Counted from the first letter of the stretch, positions 24,134 through 33,733 are shown. The stretch is DNA of 64,000 bases from Bacilli bacterium (GCA_022653695.1 JALCSW010000001.1:363034-427033), one strand, 5' to 3'. Notes: a model not told the origin generated them from the letters alone. Numbers and translations are program-made.

Positions 24134-25256
24134 CGATGGCGTTTCGCATGCCTTCCGTTTCCTTTTCCGACAAAAAAACGACCTCCCCTGTCGGCGCATC
24201 GCTTTTCCTCCCCGCCCGTCCGGCGATTTGAATCAAAGTCGACGAAGAATAGACCCGCTGGGAATCGGCCCCCATCACCAAAACCTGCAGATCCCGAATC
24301 GTGACGCCCCGTTCCAAAACGGAAGTGGTGATCAGGTAACCGGTCAGGCCTTTCTTGAACGAATCGATAACGAGGTCCCGCTCTTCTCGGCGGGAATTGA
24401 CGTAGTTCCCTCTTTTTAGGAAAAGAGACGTGAACTCGTAAAGCTCTTGCGACTTCGCGATTGAGGGAACGAAAACGAGGCAGGGTTTTGAAAGCCGTCC
24501 GAACTTCATGAGCCAGCGCACAATGTAGAAAGGCTGTCCGAACGAGGGGCGATAGACGATAGAGGGAACCGGGATCGGGTTTTTGTGAAAACGGGTCCTC
24601 AGTTCCTGAATGTCATGTCCTGGCTTTTTGTACTCCGACAGGATTTCTTTGGAGGGGGTGGCCGACATCATAAGACAATGCCCGCGAAGGGAAGCCTTAT
24701 AAAAGGCTATGAGCGTGTCGTTGCCCTTAAAAGGAAAAGCATCGATCTCATCCATGACCAGCAAATCGAAATAGCGATGGTAACGGTAAAGCTGATGGGT
24801 CGTCAAAACGACCACATCCCCCTCAAGACACGATGTGTGCCCTCCGTAAACCGCCACCACTCGGTTGAGTGGGAAAGCGTCCTTAAGCCGCCAATAAAGC
24901 TCAATGACGACATCCCGTCTTGGCAAGGCAAAGCCGACCGAAAGACCGTGCTCCATCGCATACGAAATGACGCCGTAGCTGATTTCCGTTTTCCCGCTTC
25001 CGCAGACTGCGTAAACGAGGGTGTCGATGCCATGCCGAAAGTTATAGACGACCTTATCCGAAATCCCCTTCTGCTCTTCCGATAGGGAATAGCGAAGATT
25101 CAGCCTGACCTCCTTGGGGACCGAAGGAAGCCGCGCTGCCTTCGCGCCGACGAAGGAAATGCACTTTCGGCAATAGACCCGACCCCCGATAACCCCAAAA
25201 TACCGCGGATCCCGATTTCCGCATCGAGGGCAGACGTAACTCTCTTCTTTCCCCAC
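24102..25256 (-). CDS. comFA: Competence DNA-translocating helicase ComFA
   Basis: 384 residues starting at GTG. N-terminal zinc motif CPRCG...CRKC, Walker A AVCGSGKTEIS, a DEID box (VMDEIDAFPF), motif III MSATP, and motif VI QIAGRAGRK. It is the ATPase that pulls single-stranded DNA during transformation. Pseudopili genes are not in the window, so competence itself is only suggested. Confidence 0.93.
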   Translation of the reverse strand: MGKEESYVCPRCGNRDPRYFGVIGGRVYCRKCISFVGAKAARLPSVPKEVRLNLRYSLSEEQKGISDKVVYNFRHGIDTLVYAVCGSGKTEISYGVISYAMEHGLSVGFALPRRDVVIELYWRLKDAFPLNRVVAVYGGHTSCLEGDVVVLTTHQLYRYHRYFDLLVMDEIDAFPFKGNDTLIAFYKASLRGHCLMMSATPSKEILSEYKKPGHDIQELRTRFHKNPIPVPSIVYRPSFGQPFYIVRWLMKFGRLSKPCLVFVPSIAKSQELYEFTSLFLKRGNYVNSRREERDLVIDSFKKGLTGYLITTSVLERGVTIRDLQVLVMGADSQRVYSSSTLIQIAGRAGRKSDAPTGEVVFLSEKETEGMRNAIDEIRFCNTFL

Positions 25257-25352
25257 ACCAATAGGTAAGCGGAAAACGGCAAAAGGTACTTGAAATCGAA
25301 ACGGAAAACAAAATAACCCTGCAAATTAGGGTTACTTTGCTCAAAAACTATT

Positions 25353-25790
25353 TTACTTCTCGAGGGCCGAGATCTCGTCGATTCGCCGTTGATGACGCCC
25401 GCCATCAAAAGGCGTCTTGAGGAATTCGTCGACCCGAGGAAAGACTTCCTCGGGAGTCATGAACCGACCCCCAAAAGCGATGACGTTGCCGTTATTGTGC
25501 TGACGAAGCAAATGGGAAACCGCGAGATTGTACCCAATGCCGCAACGGACGCCTTTGACTTTGTTGGCGGCGATGGAGATTCCCTCCGCGCTGCCACAGC
25601 AGACGATTCCCAAATCGGCCTCCTTATTGACGACGGCCCGACCGACCTTGGCCCCATAGACGGGGTAGTCGACAGGATCCAAAGAATAAGTGCCTTCGTC
25701 AAGCACTTCGTGGCCTTCGTCAATCAAATGCTTCTTAATGGCTTCCTTTAGTTCGAATCCGGCATGGTCGCTTCCAATGGCGATTTTCAT
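25353..25790 (-). CDS. rpiB: Ribose-5-phosphate isomerase B
   Basis: 145 residues. GSDHAGFELKEAI, catalytic Cys and loop in VCCGSAEGISIAANK, and HNNGNVIAFGGR are diagnostic. Interconverts ribose-5-phosphate and ribulose-5-phosphate in the pentose phosphate pathway. ATGA overlap with tsaC; last gene of a prfA-prmC-tsaC-rpiB operon common in Bacilli. Confidence 0.96.
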   Translation of the reverse strand: MKIAIGSDHAGFELKEAIKKHLIDEGHEVLDEGTYSLDPVDYPVYGAKVGRAVVNKEADLGIVCCGSAEGISIAANKVKGVRCGIGYNLAVSHLLRQHNNGNVIAFGGRFMTPEEVFPRVDEFLKTPFDGGRHQRRIDEISALEK

Positions 25791-26401
25791 TTGTCATCCC
25801 TCCAGACTTTTTCCAATTCGGCAAAGGGAACGGGCCCTTCGCGTATCAATTTTATTTCATCCTCGCTCGTCAAATCAACGATCGTGCTGGCTTTGTTGGA
25901 AACGCATTCGCCTTTGACGATGCCCCCGACCTCGCCATCGAATATCGAAAGGACTTCCTCGTAGCGCGTCGAAGTCGGCATCCCGCTCTTATTGGCGGAC
26001 GTGACGAGACAGGGCTTTCCGACGGCCCCAATCATCTTTCTGACGAAAACGCTGTCAGGAACGCGGATGCCAACGACTCCCGTTCCGAGGGTGACGTGCC
26101 ACGGCAACCCCTTCTTCGAATTGACCAAAACGGTTATCTCCCCCGGAAGGAAGCGTCTCATAACGGCATGGGCCCTTGGGCCCGCCGCCACATATCCCAT
26201 GGCTTGTTCCAAGGAACTGCACATAAGCTGAAAAGGCTTATTGGGCGGTCTTTTCTTGAGATTCACAAGGTCCTTGAACGATCGCTCGTCGTCGTAGACG
26301 ACCCCGACTCCGTAAACCGTTTCGGTCGGAAAGGCGAGAATCTCGCCCTTTCGGAGCACGTTCGCGGCTCGCTCGACGTCTTCTTCCGTCAGTTTTTCCA
26401 T
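25787..26401 (-). CDS. tsaC: L-threonylcarbamoyladenylate synthase
   Basis: 204 residues, the short TsaC form without the extra Sua5 domain. GEILAFPTETVYGVG, LKKRPPNKPFQLM and VTSANKSGMPT are the YrdC-domain signatures. It makes threonylcarbamoyl-AMP for t6A37 of ANN-decoding tRNAs. Start ATG 26401 lies just inside/after the end of prmC (11-base offset) with GAGGA upstream. Confidence 0.95.
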   Translation of the reverse strand: MEKLTEEDVERAANVLRKGEILAFPTETVYGVGVVYDDERSFKDLVNLKKRPPNKPFQLMCSSLEQAMGYVAAGPRAHAVMRRFLPGEITVLVNSKKGLPWHVTLGTGVVGIRVPDSVFVRKMIGAVGKPCLVTSANKSGMPTSTRYEEVLSIFDGEVGGIVKGECVSNKASTIVDLTSEDEIKLIREGPVPFAELEKVWRDDK

Positions 26402-26411
26402 ACGCTGTCCT

Positions 26412-27257
26412 CTATTCGCATTCGACAAAGAGAAACCTGTCATTCTGATTCAGGTCCTTCACGAACTCATAATGATAGTCCTTTAGATACCGCCTCATGA
26501 GGCAAACAAGCCAATCGACCAAATCCGGCGATATCTCAAAGGCCATGAAAAGCGAACCTTTCTTGACGGAGCGACAGTCACGGAAAATCGATTCGTAGAC
26601 GCTATTGGATTTGTCAAGCCAAAGGGCGGAGCCGGGCTCGTAATCGCGAACGGAATCCTGGGCGTCTTCCTTATTAAGGATATAGGGAGGGTTGCATACG
26701 ATAATGTCGAGATTTATGCGGTTTTCCATATAAGGCTTCAAAGCGTCGCCTTCCAGCGTCCGCACGATCGCGCCGCTGTTCGCGAAATTGACCTTGGCCA
26801 CTTCGAGGGCGCCTTTTGAAATATCGCTCGCCATCATGACCCAGTTGGGGAAGGCGTCTTTCAAAGCGATGGCGATGGCTCCGCTCCCCGTTCCGACATC
26901 GGCGCAGCAAAGATAATTGCGGGGGTCGTAATAATCGCCGATCCTCTCGGTGAGGTTCGCAACCAATTCTTCCGTCTCGCCCCGCGGGATAAGAACCCGT
27001 TTATCGACGAAAAGCCGGCGGTCGAGGAACCGCGCTTCCTTGATTATGTATTCAACCGGCTCCCCTTTCTCCAAACGAGTCAATTGCTCCTTGAAAGTCA
27101 GGGGGTTCCTCATCTCCTTGTCGCGTTCGTAGATCACGTCGATTTGCTCGCGAAGGCCTTCGTCGAAAGCGATGAGGATCCGAATGTCGGCACTCAGCAA
27201 GCCTTTCCCTTTGGCGAAGCGAAGCGCCTCGTCATAGACCTCACCGATGGTTGGCAT
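26412..27257 (-). CDS. prmC: Release factor glutamine methyltransferase
   Basis: 281 residues. SAM-binding ADVGTGSGAIAIAL and catalytic NPPY (VCNPPYILN) motifs, with the helical N-terminal substrate domain. It methylates the GGQ Gln of RF1 and RF2. It overlaps the 3' end of prfA by 17 bases, coupling modifier and substrate. Confidence 0.95.
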   Translation of the reverse strand: MPTIGEVYDEALRFAKGKGLLSADIRILIAFDEGLREQIDVIYERDKEMRNPLTFKEQLTRLEKGEPVEYIIKEARFLDRRLFVDKRVLIPRGETEELVANLTERIGDYYDPRNYLCCADVGTGSGAIAIALKDAFPNWVMMASDISKGALEVAKVNFANSGAIVRTLEGDALKPYMENRINLDIIVCNPPYILNKEDAQDSVRDYEPGSALWLDKSNSVYESIFRDCRSVKKGSLFMAFEISPDLVDWLVCLMRRYLKDYHYEFVKDLNQNDRFLFVECE

Positions 27258-28338
27258 CGCCGCTCTCCGATTCCAGGATTTTCTGTTCCTGATCGAAGTG
27301 GATAAGGGCTTCGATAATCGGCTCTAACTCCCCTTCCATGACCCGATCGAGGGTGTTTGTGGTGAAACCGATGCGATGATCGGTCACCCGGTTTTGGGGA
27401 TAGTTATAGGTGCGTATTTTCTCGCTTCGCTCCCCCGTTCCGACCTTGAGTTTCCGCTCGCTGGCCCGTTTGGCGTCTTCTTGGCCTTGATAAAACGAAA
27501 GGACTTTGGCCCGAATCATCTGCATGCAGATTTCCTTGTTCTGAAGTTGGGCCTTCTCGGTTTGGCAGCTCACGACGATGCCCGTCGGCATATGGGTCAC
27601 CCGAACCGCCGACTCGGTCTTGTTGACGTTTTGGCCTCCGGCCCCTTGGCTCCGATAGGTGTCGATCTTGAGGTCGGCGGGGTTGATCTGGACATCGACA
27701 TCCTTAGCCTCCGGCATGACCAAAACGGTCGCGGTGGAAGTGTGGATGCGGCCTTGGGCTTCGGTTTTCGGAACCCGTTGGACGCGATGGGCGCCCGATT
27801 CGAATTTGAGTTTCGAGTAAACGTTCTCGCCCTTGACCATGAACGACACGTAGGAATAACCTCCGGCCGCCCCCTCGCTGCCATCGAGATACTTGATGGA
27901 CCATCCTTGCGATTCGGCGTAGCGGGTATACATCCTCAAAAGATCGCCGGCGAAGATGTTGGCTTCGTCGCCTCCGACGGCGCCCCGGATTTCGACGATG
28001 ATGTTCTTGCTGTCGTTGGGGTCGACCGGGATGAGCTTTTCGCGAAGGGTGGCTTCAAGGGCCGTCATTTTTTCTTCGAGTTCCCGCCGTTCCTCTTTCC
28101 CAAGTTCCGCCATCTCCTCGTCCCCCGAGTTTATCGCCTCATTGGCCTGGATAAGCCCTTCCTCGTCTTTAAGATAAGCGCAATATCCTTGATAGGCCTC
28201 CTCCAGGGACGCCCTTTCTTTGCTAAGCGAAGTGAGTTTGGCGACATTGTCGGCGATCGTGGGGCTCGAAAGCTCCTCCTCTATTTCGAGATATCTTTTC
28301 TTGGTGGCTTCCAGCCGTTGTCTCATCGAGTCTTCCAT
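27241..28338 (-). CDS. prfA: Peptide chain release factor 1
   Basis: 365 residues. GGQNVNKTESAVR is the catalytic loop; QRVPKTEAQGRIHTS carries the P-x-T stop-recognition element (here PKT). Terminates at UAA and UAG. AAAGGAAA lies 11 bases before the ATG; TATAAT on the minus strand at 28373-28368 is its likely -10. Confidence 0.97.
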   Translation of the reverse strand: MEDSMRQRLEATKKRYLEIEEELSSPTIADNVAKLTSLSKERASLEEAYQGYCAYLKDEEGLIQANEAINSGDEEMAELGKEERRELEEKMTALEATLREKLIPVDPNDSKNIIVEIRGAVGGDEANIFAGDLLRMYTRYAESQGWSIKYLDGSEGAAGGYSYVSFMVKGENVYSKLKFESGAHRVQRVPKTEAQGRIHTSTATVLVMPEAKDVDVQINPADLKIDTYRSQGAGGQNVNKTESAVRVTHMPTGIVVSCQTEKAQLQNKEICMQMIRAKVLSFYQGQEDAKRASERKLKVGTGERSEKIRTYNYPQNRVTDHRIGFTTNTLDRVMEGELEPIIEALIHFDQEQKILESESGDANHR

Positions 28339-28380
28339 AAATCCGCAGGTTTCCTTTGGCGCGGCTCATTATACCATGCG

Positions 28381-28410
28381 CGAGGCCCGCTAAGAATAGC
28401 GGGAGCCTCG
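28381..28410. repeat. Hairpin-forming inverted repeat between prfA and dnaX
   Basis: CGAGGC-CCGCTA-AGAA-TAGCGG-GA-GCCTCG: a 12-pair stem with a two-base bulge. It lies between the two divergent -10 boxes and lacks a T run in either direction, so it is not an ordinary terminator. Confidence 0.6.
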
Positions 28411-28414
28411 ACAT

Positions 28415-28450
28415 TTCTCACTAGTGAGAAGGTGGCTATGAAGGTATAAT
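28415..28450 (+). promoter_or_regulatory. dnaX promoter region with palindrome
   Basis: Perfect palindrome TTCTCACTAGTGAGAA (28415-28430) overlapping the -35 position, and TATAAT at 28445-28450. The -35 match is poor. The palindrome is a candidate operator. Confidence 0.55.
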
Positions 28451-28466
28451 CGGAAGCGGAAACGTT

Positions 28467-30332
28467 ATGTCCTATAAATCACTCTATCTTACCTACCGCC
28501 CCCAAACCTTTGAGGAAGTGGCCGGCCAAAAGCCGATCGTCCGAACCTTGAAAAACGCTTTGTCGAGCGGCAAAATCGCGCACGCTTTCCTTTTCGCGGG
28601 ACCCCGCGGAACCGGAAAAACGACCATGGCCAGGCTCCTCGCCAAGGCGCTCAACTGCGAAAAAGGCATCGGTCAGCAATGCAACGAATGCGAAAACTGC
28701 CTCGCCATAAGCGAAGGCAGCCATCCGGATGTCGTCGAGATCGACGCGGCCAGCAACAACGGCGTCGATCAGGTTCGCGACCTCATCGAAAAAGTCAAAT
28801 ACGCTCCGATCAAGGGGCGTTATAAAGTCTACATCATCGATGAAGTCCATATGATGTCCGCCGGAGCCTTCAACGCCCTTCTCAAGACCCTTGAGGAACC
28901 GCCCGAGAACGTCGTTTTTATCCTTTGCACCACCGAACCATACAAGGTTTTGCCGACCATCTTGTCCCGCTGCCAACGCTTCGATTTCTCGAAATTAAGC
29001 GACGAGGACATGAAAGGAAAACTCATCGAGGTGCTCACCAAAGAGAAGGCCGCTTATGACGAAGAGGGCCTGAAGGCGGTCATCGGTTTGGCCGACGGGG
29101 GGATGCGGGACGCCCTCTCGATCCTCGAGCAAACGCTTGCCTATAGCGGAAACAAACTAAACGCCTCGGACGTTTTGGACCTTTACGGACTTGCCTCGAT
29201 GGATGAGAAAATCGCGCTTATCGAAGCCGTCGGCGATGGCGACGTGCCGACCCTTATCAGGAAATGCGACGATTTTGTCGCGGGCGGAATCGATATCCGC
29301 CGCCTGACCGGCGACCTCATCGGCATTCTGAAGGATCTTCTTATCTATGAAAAAACCAAGGACTCCTCACTCATGGACGATCTCTCGGAAAAGCAGGCCA
29401 ACGATTTGTCAAAACGCCTTCCGCCCAGCAAGACCAGCAATTTTATCGGCACCCTCATCGAAGCCCAGAACAACTTCCGGAACATCTCGGATGTCCGCGG
29501 GCTCTTTGAGCTTTCGATGCTGCGTCTAGCCACCCAAGAGCCGAAGGAAAGCCCCGCTCACGTCGCGGCTGAGCCAAAGCCAACCCCAAAACCAGCCGAA
29601 CGGTCGCGGCCGATTGAGCAAGAACCAAAAGAAGAACCGGCGCCAGCGCCATCCGTGGCGCCCGAGCCAAAAGCCGCCGACCCCGCCCCTGAGGAAAAGA
29701 AGGCCGAAAGCGTCGAAGAGGCTTGGCAGAAACCTGAACCGAGCCCGATGCAAAAAACTTTTGTGAAACCGCTTGGCCCTTTGCCCGTCGTGAACACCAA
29801 GAAGAAGGCCTTCGAAACGCCGCCGGACTTCCTCTTTGAAGATGAGAAACCAACCGAAAAGGAGCTTCCGGCCATCGACACAAGCAAAATCCTCAATCCG
29901 GATCTCGCGAACGTCGGCGAAGCCTATGCCATACCGGATAAGGAAATCGTCGAAATCATGGTGCTTGGCACCAAGTACAAAAAGGATCGGATCGCCCTTC
30001 GAAACGAATGGGGCCGCTTCGACGCCTTGAAAATCGACCCGAAATACGGAGGCCTCGCCACCCTCGTCTCGAGCGGCCATCCGCTCGTGCTGTGCAAAGA
30101 GGCGATTCTGCTCTCCTACAACTTCAAGTCGCTGAAGGAAAAGGCCAACATCAAGGCCAATCAGAAGCCTTTGTCCGATCTTCTCTCGAGCGTGATCGGA
30201 CGCAAGCTCTTCGTTTATGCGCTCGACCGAAATGACGTGAACCGCGTTCAAGTCGCCTTCACAAGTTTGCAGCAAGTCGGCAAATTGCCGCGCATCTCGG
30301 ACATCAAACTGGATTTGCCGAAGGAGGAATAA
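28467..30332 (+). CDS. dnaX: DNA polymerase III subunit gamma/tau
   Basis: 621 residues. Walker A AGPRGTGKTT, zinc cysteines CNECENC, DEVHMM Walker B, SRC sensor motif, then a Pro/Glu/Lys/Ala-rich linker (about 360-440) and a C-terminal tau-like domain. Clamp-loader ATPase. First gene of the dnaX-ybaB-recR operon; TATAAT is 16 bases before the ATG. I see no internal frameshift signal for a separate gamma form. Confidence 0.97.
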   Translation: MSYKSLYLTYRPQTFEEVAGQKPIVRTLKNALSSGKIAHAFLFAGPRGTGKTTMARLLAKALNCEKGIGQQCNECENCLAISEGSHPDVVEIDAASNNGVDQVRDLIEKVKYAPIKGRYKVYIIDEVHMMSAGAFNALLKTLEEPPENVVFILCTTEPYKVLPTILSRCQRFDFSKLSDEDMKGKLIEVLTKEKAAYDEEGLKAVIGLADGGMRDALSILEQTLAYSGNKLNASDVLDLYGLASMDEKIALIEAVGDGDVPTLIRKCDDFVAGGIDIRRLTGDLIGILKDLLIYEKTKDSSLMDDLSEKQANDLSKRLPPSKTSNFIGTLIEAQNNFRNISDVRGLFELSMLRLATQEPKESPAHVAAEPKPTPKPAERSRPIEQEPKEEPAPAPSVAPEPKAADPAPEEKKAESVEEAWQKPEPSPMQKTFVKPLGPLPVVNTKKKAFETPPDFLFEDEKPTEKELPAIDTSKILNPDLANVGEAYAIPDKEIVEIMVLGTKYKKDRIALRNEWGRFDALKIDPKYGGLATLVSSGHPLVLCKEAILLSYNFKSLKEKANIKANQKPLSDLLSSVIGRKLFVYALDRNDVNRVQVAFTSLQQVGKLPRISDIKLDLPKEE

Positions 30333-30336
30333 CGAT

Positions 30337-30636
30337 ATGAACCCAATGCAACAAATGCTCATGGAGGCCAACCGCATCAACCGCGAGCTGGCCAAAGCCC
30401 GAGCCGAACTCGCGAAAAAGGAATTCGCGATCACGAAAGCGGGCTTGCTGACGCTCACGATGCTCGGCAACCGTTCCGTCAAGGCAATCAAATTCGAGAA
30501 AGGGGTTCTCGAAGAGGATAATCAAGACCTTATCGAGGAAACCGTCGTTTTGGCCGTAAATGACGCCCTTAGCCAAATCGAGAAGGCCAATGGCGATATC
30601 AACGAACGTATCACCGGCCGGCGCGAAGGGGTTTAA
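30337..30636 (+). CDS. YbaB/EbfC nucleoid-associated protein
   Basis: 99 residues; basic and helical N-terminus followed by the conserved beta strand region (SVKAIKFEKGVLEEDNQDLIEETVVLAVNDAL). Binds DNA as a dimer; found between dnaX and recR in most bacteria. Starts four bases after the dnaX stop. Confidence 0.9.
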   Translation: MNPMQQMLMEANRINRELAKARAELAKKEFAITKAGLLTLTMLGNRSVKAIKFEKGVLEEDNQDLIEETVVLAVNDALSQIEKANGDINERITGRREGV

Positions 30637-30640
30637 AAAG

Positions 30641-31237
30641 ATGAAAGAGCTCGCCTCCATCAGCGCGCTTATCGACTCCTTCGCCAAACTCCCGGGGGTT
30701 GGGGTCAAATCCGCCGAGCGGATGGCCTATGCCGTTTTGGCGATGCGCGAGGAGGACGCGAAGCAATTCGCCCATGCCCTTGAGGACGTCAAAGCCAAAG
30801 TCCATAAGTGCCCTGTCTGCGGGCTCTATACGGAAGGGGAGAAATGCGATATCTGCCTCGACCCGACCCGCGACCGCGCCACCCTTTGCGTCGTAAGTGA
30901 AGCCAAAGACGCTTTGTCGATTGAGAAAATGAACGGCTACCATGGGCTTTACCATGTCCTTGGCGGATCCATCAGCGCTTCTAAGGGCGTCGGGGCGGAT
31001 GACCTATCCATCGATCCGTTGCTCACCCGCGTGAAAAACGAGGGGGTAAAAGAGGTCATTTTGGCGACGAACCCCACGATCGACGGGGAGACGACGGCCT
31101 TATTCATCGCCAAACTCCTTGAGGGCGCGGGCGTCACCGTCACCAGACTCGGATATGGGCTCCCGATGGGATCGAGCCTCGATTACGCCGATTCGCTCAC
31201 GCTCAGCAAAGCGTTCGAAGGAAGGAAAAAAATCTAA
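30641..31237 (+). CDS. recR: Recombination protein RecR
   Basis: 198 residues. Helix-hairpin-helix LPGVGVKSAERMAYAV, zinc finger CPVCGLYTEGEKCDIC, and TOPRIM domain (VVSEAKDALSIEK, then LATNPTIDGETTALFI). Loads RecA with RecF/RecO at gaps. ATG 30641 follows ybaB by four bases; upstream in-frame ATGs lie within ybaB. Confidence 0.97.
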   Translation: MKELASISALIDSFAKLPGVGVKSAERMAYAVLAMREEDAKQFAHALEDVKAKVHKCPVCGLYTEGEKCDICLDPTRDRATLCVVSEAKDALSIEKMNGYHGLYHVLGGSISASKGVGADDLSIDPLLTRVKNEGVKEVILATNPTIDGETTALFIAKLLEGAGVTVTRLGYGLPMGSSLDYADSLTLSKAFEGRKKI

Positions 31238-31854
31238 TGTTCATCACCATGGAAGGCGGGGAAGGCTCGGGGAAGAGCACCGCGATCAAGGAAATCGTCG
31301 CGGAGCTTCGCAAGGAAGGGCATGAGGTCGTTTTGACCCGCGAACCGGGCGGAACCCCCATAAGCGAGGAAATCCGCGACATCATCTTGGATAAGAAAAA
31401 CACGGCCATGGACCCGAAGACCGAGGCTTTGCTATACGCCGCAAGCCGCCGCCAGCATATCGTCGAAAAAATCCTGCCGGCCCTTCAAGCGGGCAAAACC
31501 GTCATCTGCGACCGCTACCTTGACAGTTCCCTTGCCTACCAAGGCGGGGCCAGGGGCATCGGGATCGAGAAAGTATACGAAATGAACCAGTTCGCCACCG
31601 AGGGCCTTTTGCCCGACCTCACGATCCTCTTCGACATCGAGCCCAAAGAGGGGCTCAAAAGGATCGCCGACAACGCCGGACGCGAAGTCAACCGCCTCGA
31701 CATCGAGAGATTGCCGTTCCACGAAAAGGTCAGGGCCTCTTTCCACGAACTCGCAAAGCGTTTCCCGAGCCGTTACGTCATAATCGACGCCTCAAAAGGC
31801 AAAAAGGAAGTCTTGGAAGAAGCCTTTAGGGCCATAAAGGACCGAATGGGATAA
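31237..31854 (+). CDS. tmk: Thymidylate kinase
   Basis: 205 residues. P-loop MEGGEGSGKST, the DR(Y/F) motif in CDRYLDSSLAYQGGARG, and the LID region. Phosphorylates dTMP to dTDP. TAATG overlap with recR and single-base junction with holB. Confidence 0.97.
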   Translation: MFITMEGGEGSGKSTAIKEIVAELRKEGHEVVLTREPGGTPISEEIRDIILDKKNTAMDPKTEALLYAASRRQHIVEKILPALQAGKTVICDRYLDSSLAYQGGARGIGIEKVYEMNQFATEGLLPDLTILFDIEPKEGLKRIADNAGREVNRLDIERLPFHEKVRASFHELAKRFPSRYVIIDASKGKKEVLEEAFRAIKDRMG

Positions 31855-32834
31855 TGGCTTTCGGCGCGTTTCTCGAAAAAAAGCAGCCCTATGTCTGGAA
31901 AACGTTCCTTCGCGAAAAGGAAGAAGGGCGGTTGGGCCACGCTTTCCTCTTAAGCGGGGAGGCGGGGACGCCCCTTAAGGAGACGGCTTTCTTTTTGGCC
32001 AAGTCCCTTATCTGCGACCACCCCAATCCCTTGGCTTGCGAGACGTGCCGCACCTGCGAACGCGTCGAGCACGGCAGTTACAGCGACCTCTTCTTCCTCA
32101 ACGGCGAGGAAGGCTCCATCAAGAAAGACGAAGTGGAGACGCTGGTCGGGAGCTTCGCCAAAACGGCCATCGAAAGCAAGGGGGTCATGATATACATCAT
32201 CCACCTCGTCGAGAACATGACCGTTGAGGCGGTGAACGCCCTCTTGAAATTCCTCGAGGAACCGGCGACGAAAACCTACGCCTTCCTTACGACCGAGAAC
32301 GAGGCGAGGATCCTCCCCACCATCGTTTCGCGATGCGAGACGATGCGGTTGCTCCTCCGCCCCCGCAAGGAAGTCATATCGGAGGCAATCAAGGAGGGGA
32401 CGCCCCTTAAGGACGCCGAGATCATCTCTTATTTCATGAATTCGCCCGCCTCCGTCAAACTCGAAAGCCAAAGCGAGGACTATATCGGGGCCCGAACGGC
32501 TTTCGAAATCGCTTTGGACGCCTTAAGCGGACCCCGAAGCGCCATCATCTACGGATTCGAGAAGAACATCGTCCCGATGGTCCGCGGCAAGGAGATGGGC
32601 CGCTATTTCCTCGATATGCTGTCGTTAGCCTATAAGGACCTTGTGAGCATCGCCGACGGAGGGGAGATTGTCCTGACGAGTTATGCTACAATATTGAACG
32701 CCCTTTCGAAGAAATCGGCCCATCCGCAAACGAGCCTCTACGCCATTCTCGAGGCCCGGGGGCAAATCGATCTGAACATTTCCTTGCCCGCCCTCATTGA
32801 GCATGTCGCGGCGCTCTTATCCAAGGAGGATTGA
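31854..32834 (+). CDS. holB: DNA polymerase III subunit delta'
   Basis: 326 residues. AAA+ fold with zinc cysteines (ACETCRTCERVE), NALLKFLEEPATKTYAF and the SRC motif, but no P-loop lysine (SGEAGTPLKE), as expected for the non-ATPase delta' clamp-loader subunit. Follows tmk as in B. subtilis. Confidence 0.93.
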   Translation: MAFGAFLEKKQPYVWKTFLREKEEGRLGHAFLLSGEAGTPLKETAFFLAKSLICDHPNPLACETCRTCERVEHGSYSDLFFLNGEEGSIKKDEVETLVGSFAKTAIESKGVMIYIIHLVENMTVEAVNALLKFLEEPATKTYAFLTTENEARILPTIVSRCETMRLLLRPRKEVISEAIKEGTPLKDAEIISYFMNSPASVKLESQSEDYIGARTAFEIALDALSGPRSAIIYGFEKNIVPMVRGKEMGRYFLDMLSLAYKDLVSIADGGEIVLTSYATILNALSKKSAHPQTSLYAILEARGQIDLNISLPALIEHVAALLSKED

Positions 32835-32839
32835 GTAAC

Positions 32840-33733
32840 ATGGTAATCGCAAGCAAATACTTTATCGGCATCCGTTTCCCCGGAGGCGACAAATCGTATT
32901 ATTTCTCGACCGATTACGATGACCTCAAAATCGGCGACAAGGTCGTCGTGGAGACCATCGCCGGCTATGAGATCGGCGAAGTGTCGACGGCTCTCATGAA
33001 CATCGCGGCTTATCAAAGCAACCTTGATCTGAAACCTATCGTCCGCAAACCGACCGCCGAGGACATGAGCGATTACGAATTCAATCTCAAGGAGTCCGAG
33101 CGGGCTCTTCAAGTAACCGAAAACGAGGTCAAGCGCCTTGGCCTCCCGATGAATCTGATCGAAGCCAACTACACCCTCGACGGCAGCAAAGTGACCATCA
33201 CCTACACCGCTGACAACCGCGTCGATTTCCGGGAGTTGCTCCATATTCTGGCCCCCCAGCTCAAATGCCGGATCGAACTCCGCCAAATCGCGAGCCGCGA
33301 CAAAGCCAAAATGATCGGCGGCATGGGAATCTGCGGCTTGACGCTTTGCTGCAGCACCTTCCTCACCCAATTCGACGGAATCTCCATCTCGCGCGCCAAA
33401 AACCAAATGCTGACCCTCAACATCCCGAAGCTCTCGGGCCACTGCGGAAAGCTCATTTGCTGCCTGCTTTACGAGGATGACCTCTATACCGAGGCCAAGA
33501 AGTCCTTCCCGCGCTTAGGGACCATCGTTCATATCGATAACGCCGACTGCAAAGTGGAGGGCTTCAACATCCTTTCGAAAACGGTCAAGTTGGTCGGGCT
33601 CGACGGAATCCGGTTCGTGAGCCTTGACGAATATGACGAAATCGCCAAGAAATCCTTCCGTCCGACCGGGAATGCCCAGCCAACCCATCACGCGAACCCC
33701 ATTCCGACGCCAAATTTCAAAAAGCATGATTGA
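32840..33733 (+). CDS. ricT: PSP1/RicT (YaaT) family protein
   Basis: 297 residues. PSP1 domain with VEVGDKVVVET-like start (KIGDKVVVETIAGYEIG) and the conserved Cys cluster CGLTLCC...HCGKLICC, which in the Bacillus RicA-RicF-RicT complex helps bind iron-sulfur clusters and promotes RNase Y-dependent RNA processing. ATG 32840 has AAGGAGG ten bases upstream; a TTG at 32831 is too close. Overlaps rsmI by eight bases. Confidence 0.93.
   Translation: MVIASKYFIGIRFPGGDKSYYFSTDYDDLKIGDKVVVETIAGYEIGEVSTALMNIAAYQSNLDLKPIVRKPTAEDMSDYEFNLKESERALQVTENEVKRLGLPMNLIEANYTLDGSKVTITYTADNRVDFRELLHILAPQLKCRIELRQIASRDKAKMIGGMGICGLTLCCSTFLTQFDGISISRAKNQMLTLNIPKLSGHCGKLICCLLYEDDLYTEAKKSFPRLGTIVHIDNADCKVEGFNILSKTVKLVGLDGIRFVSLDEYDEIAKKSFRPTGNAQPTHHANPIPTPNFKKHD

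Noticed and set aside
27376-28449. 357-codon plus-strand open frame
   Set aside because: Antisense to prfA and crossing its promoter; shadow.
28339-28466. SRP (4.5S/scRNA) gene upstream of dnaX, as in several Firmicutes
   Set aside because: The conserved GGAA tetraloop and asymmetric-loop bases are not present; the hairpin there is unrelated.
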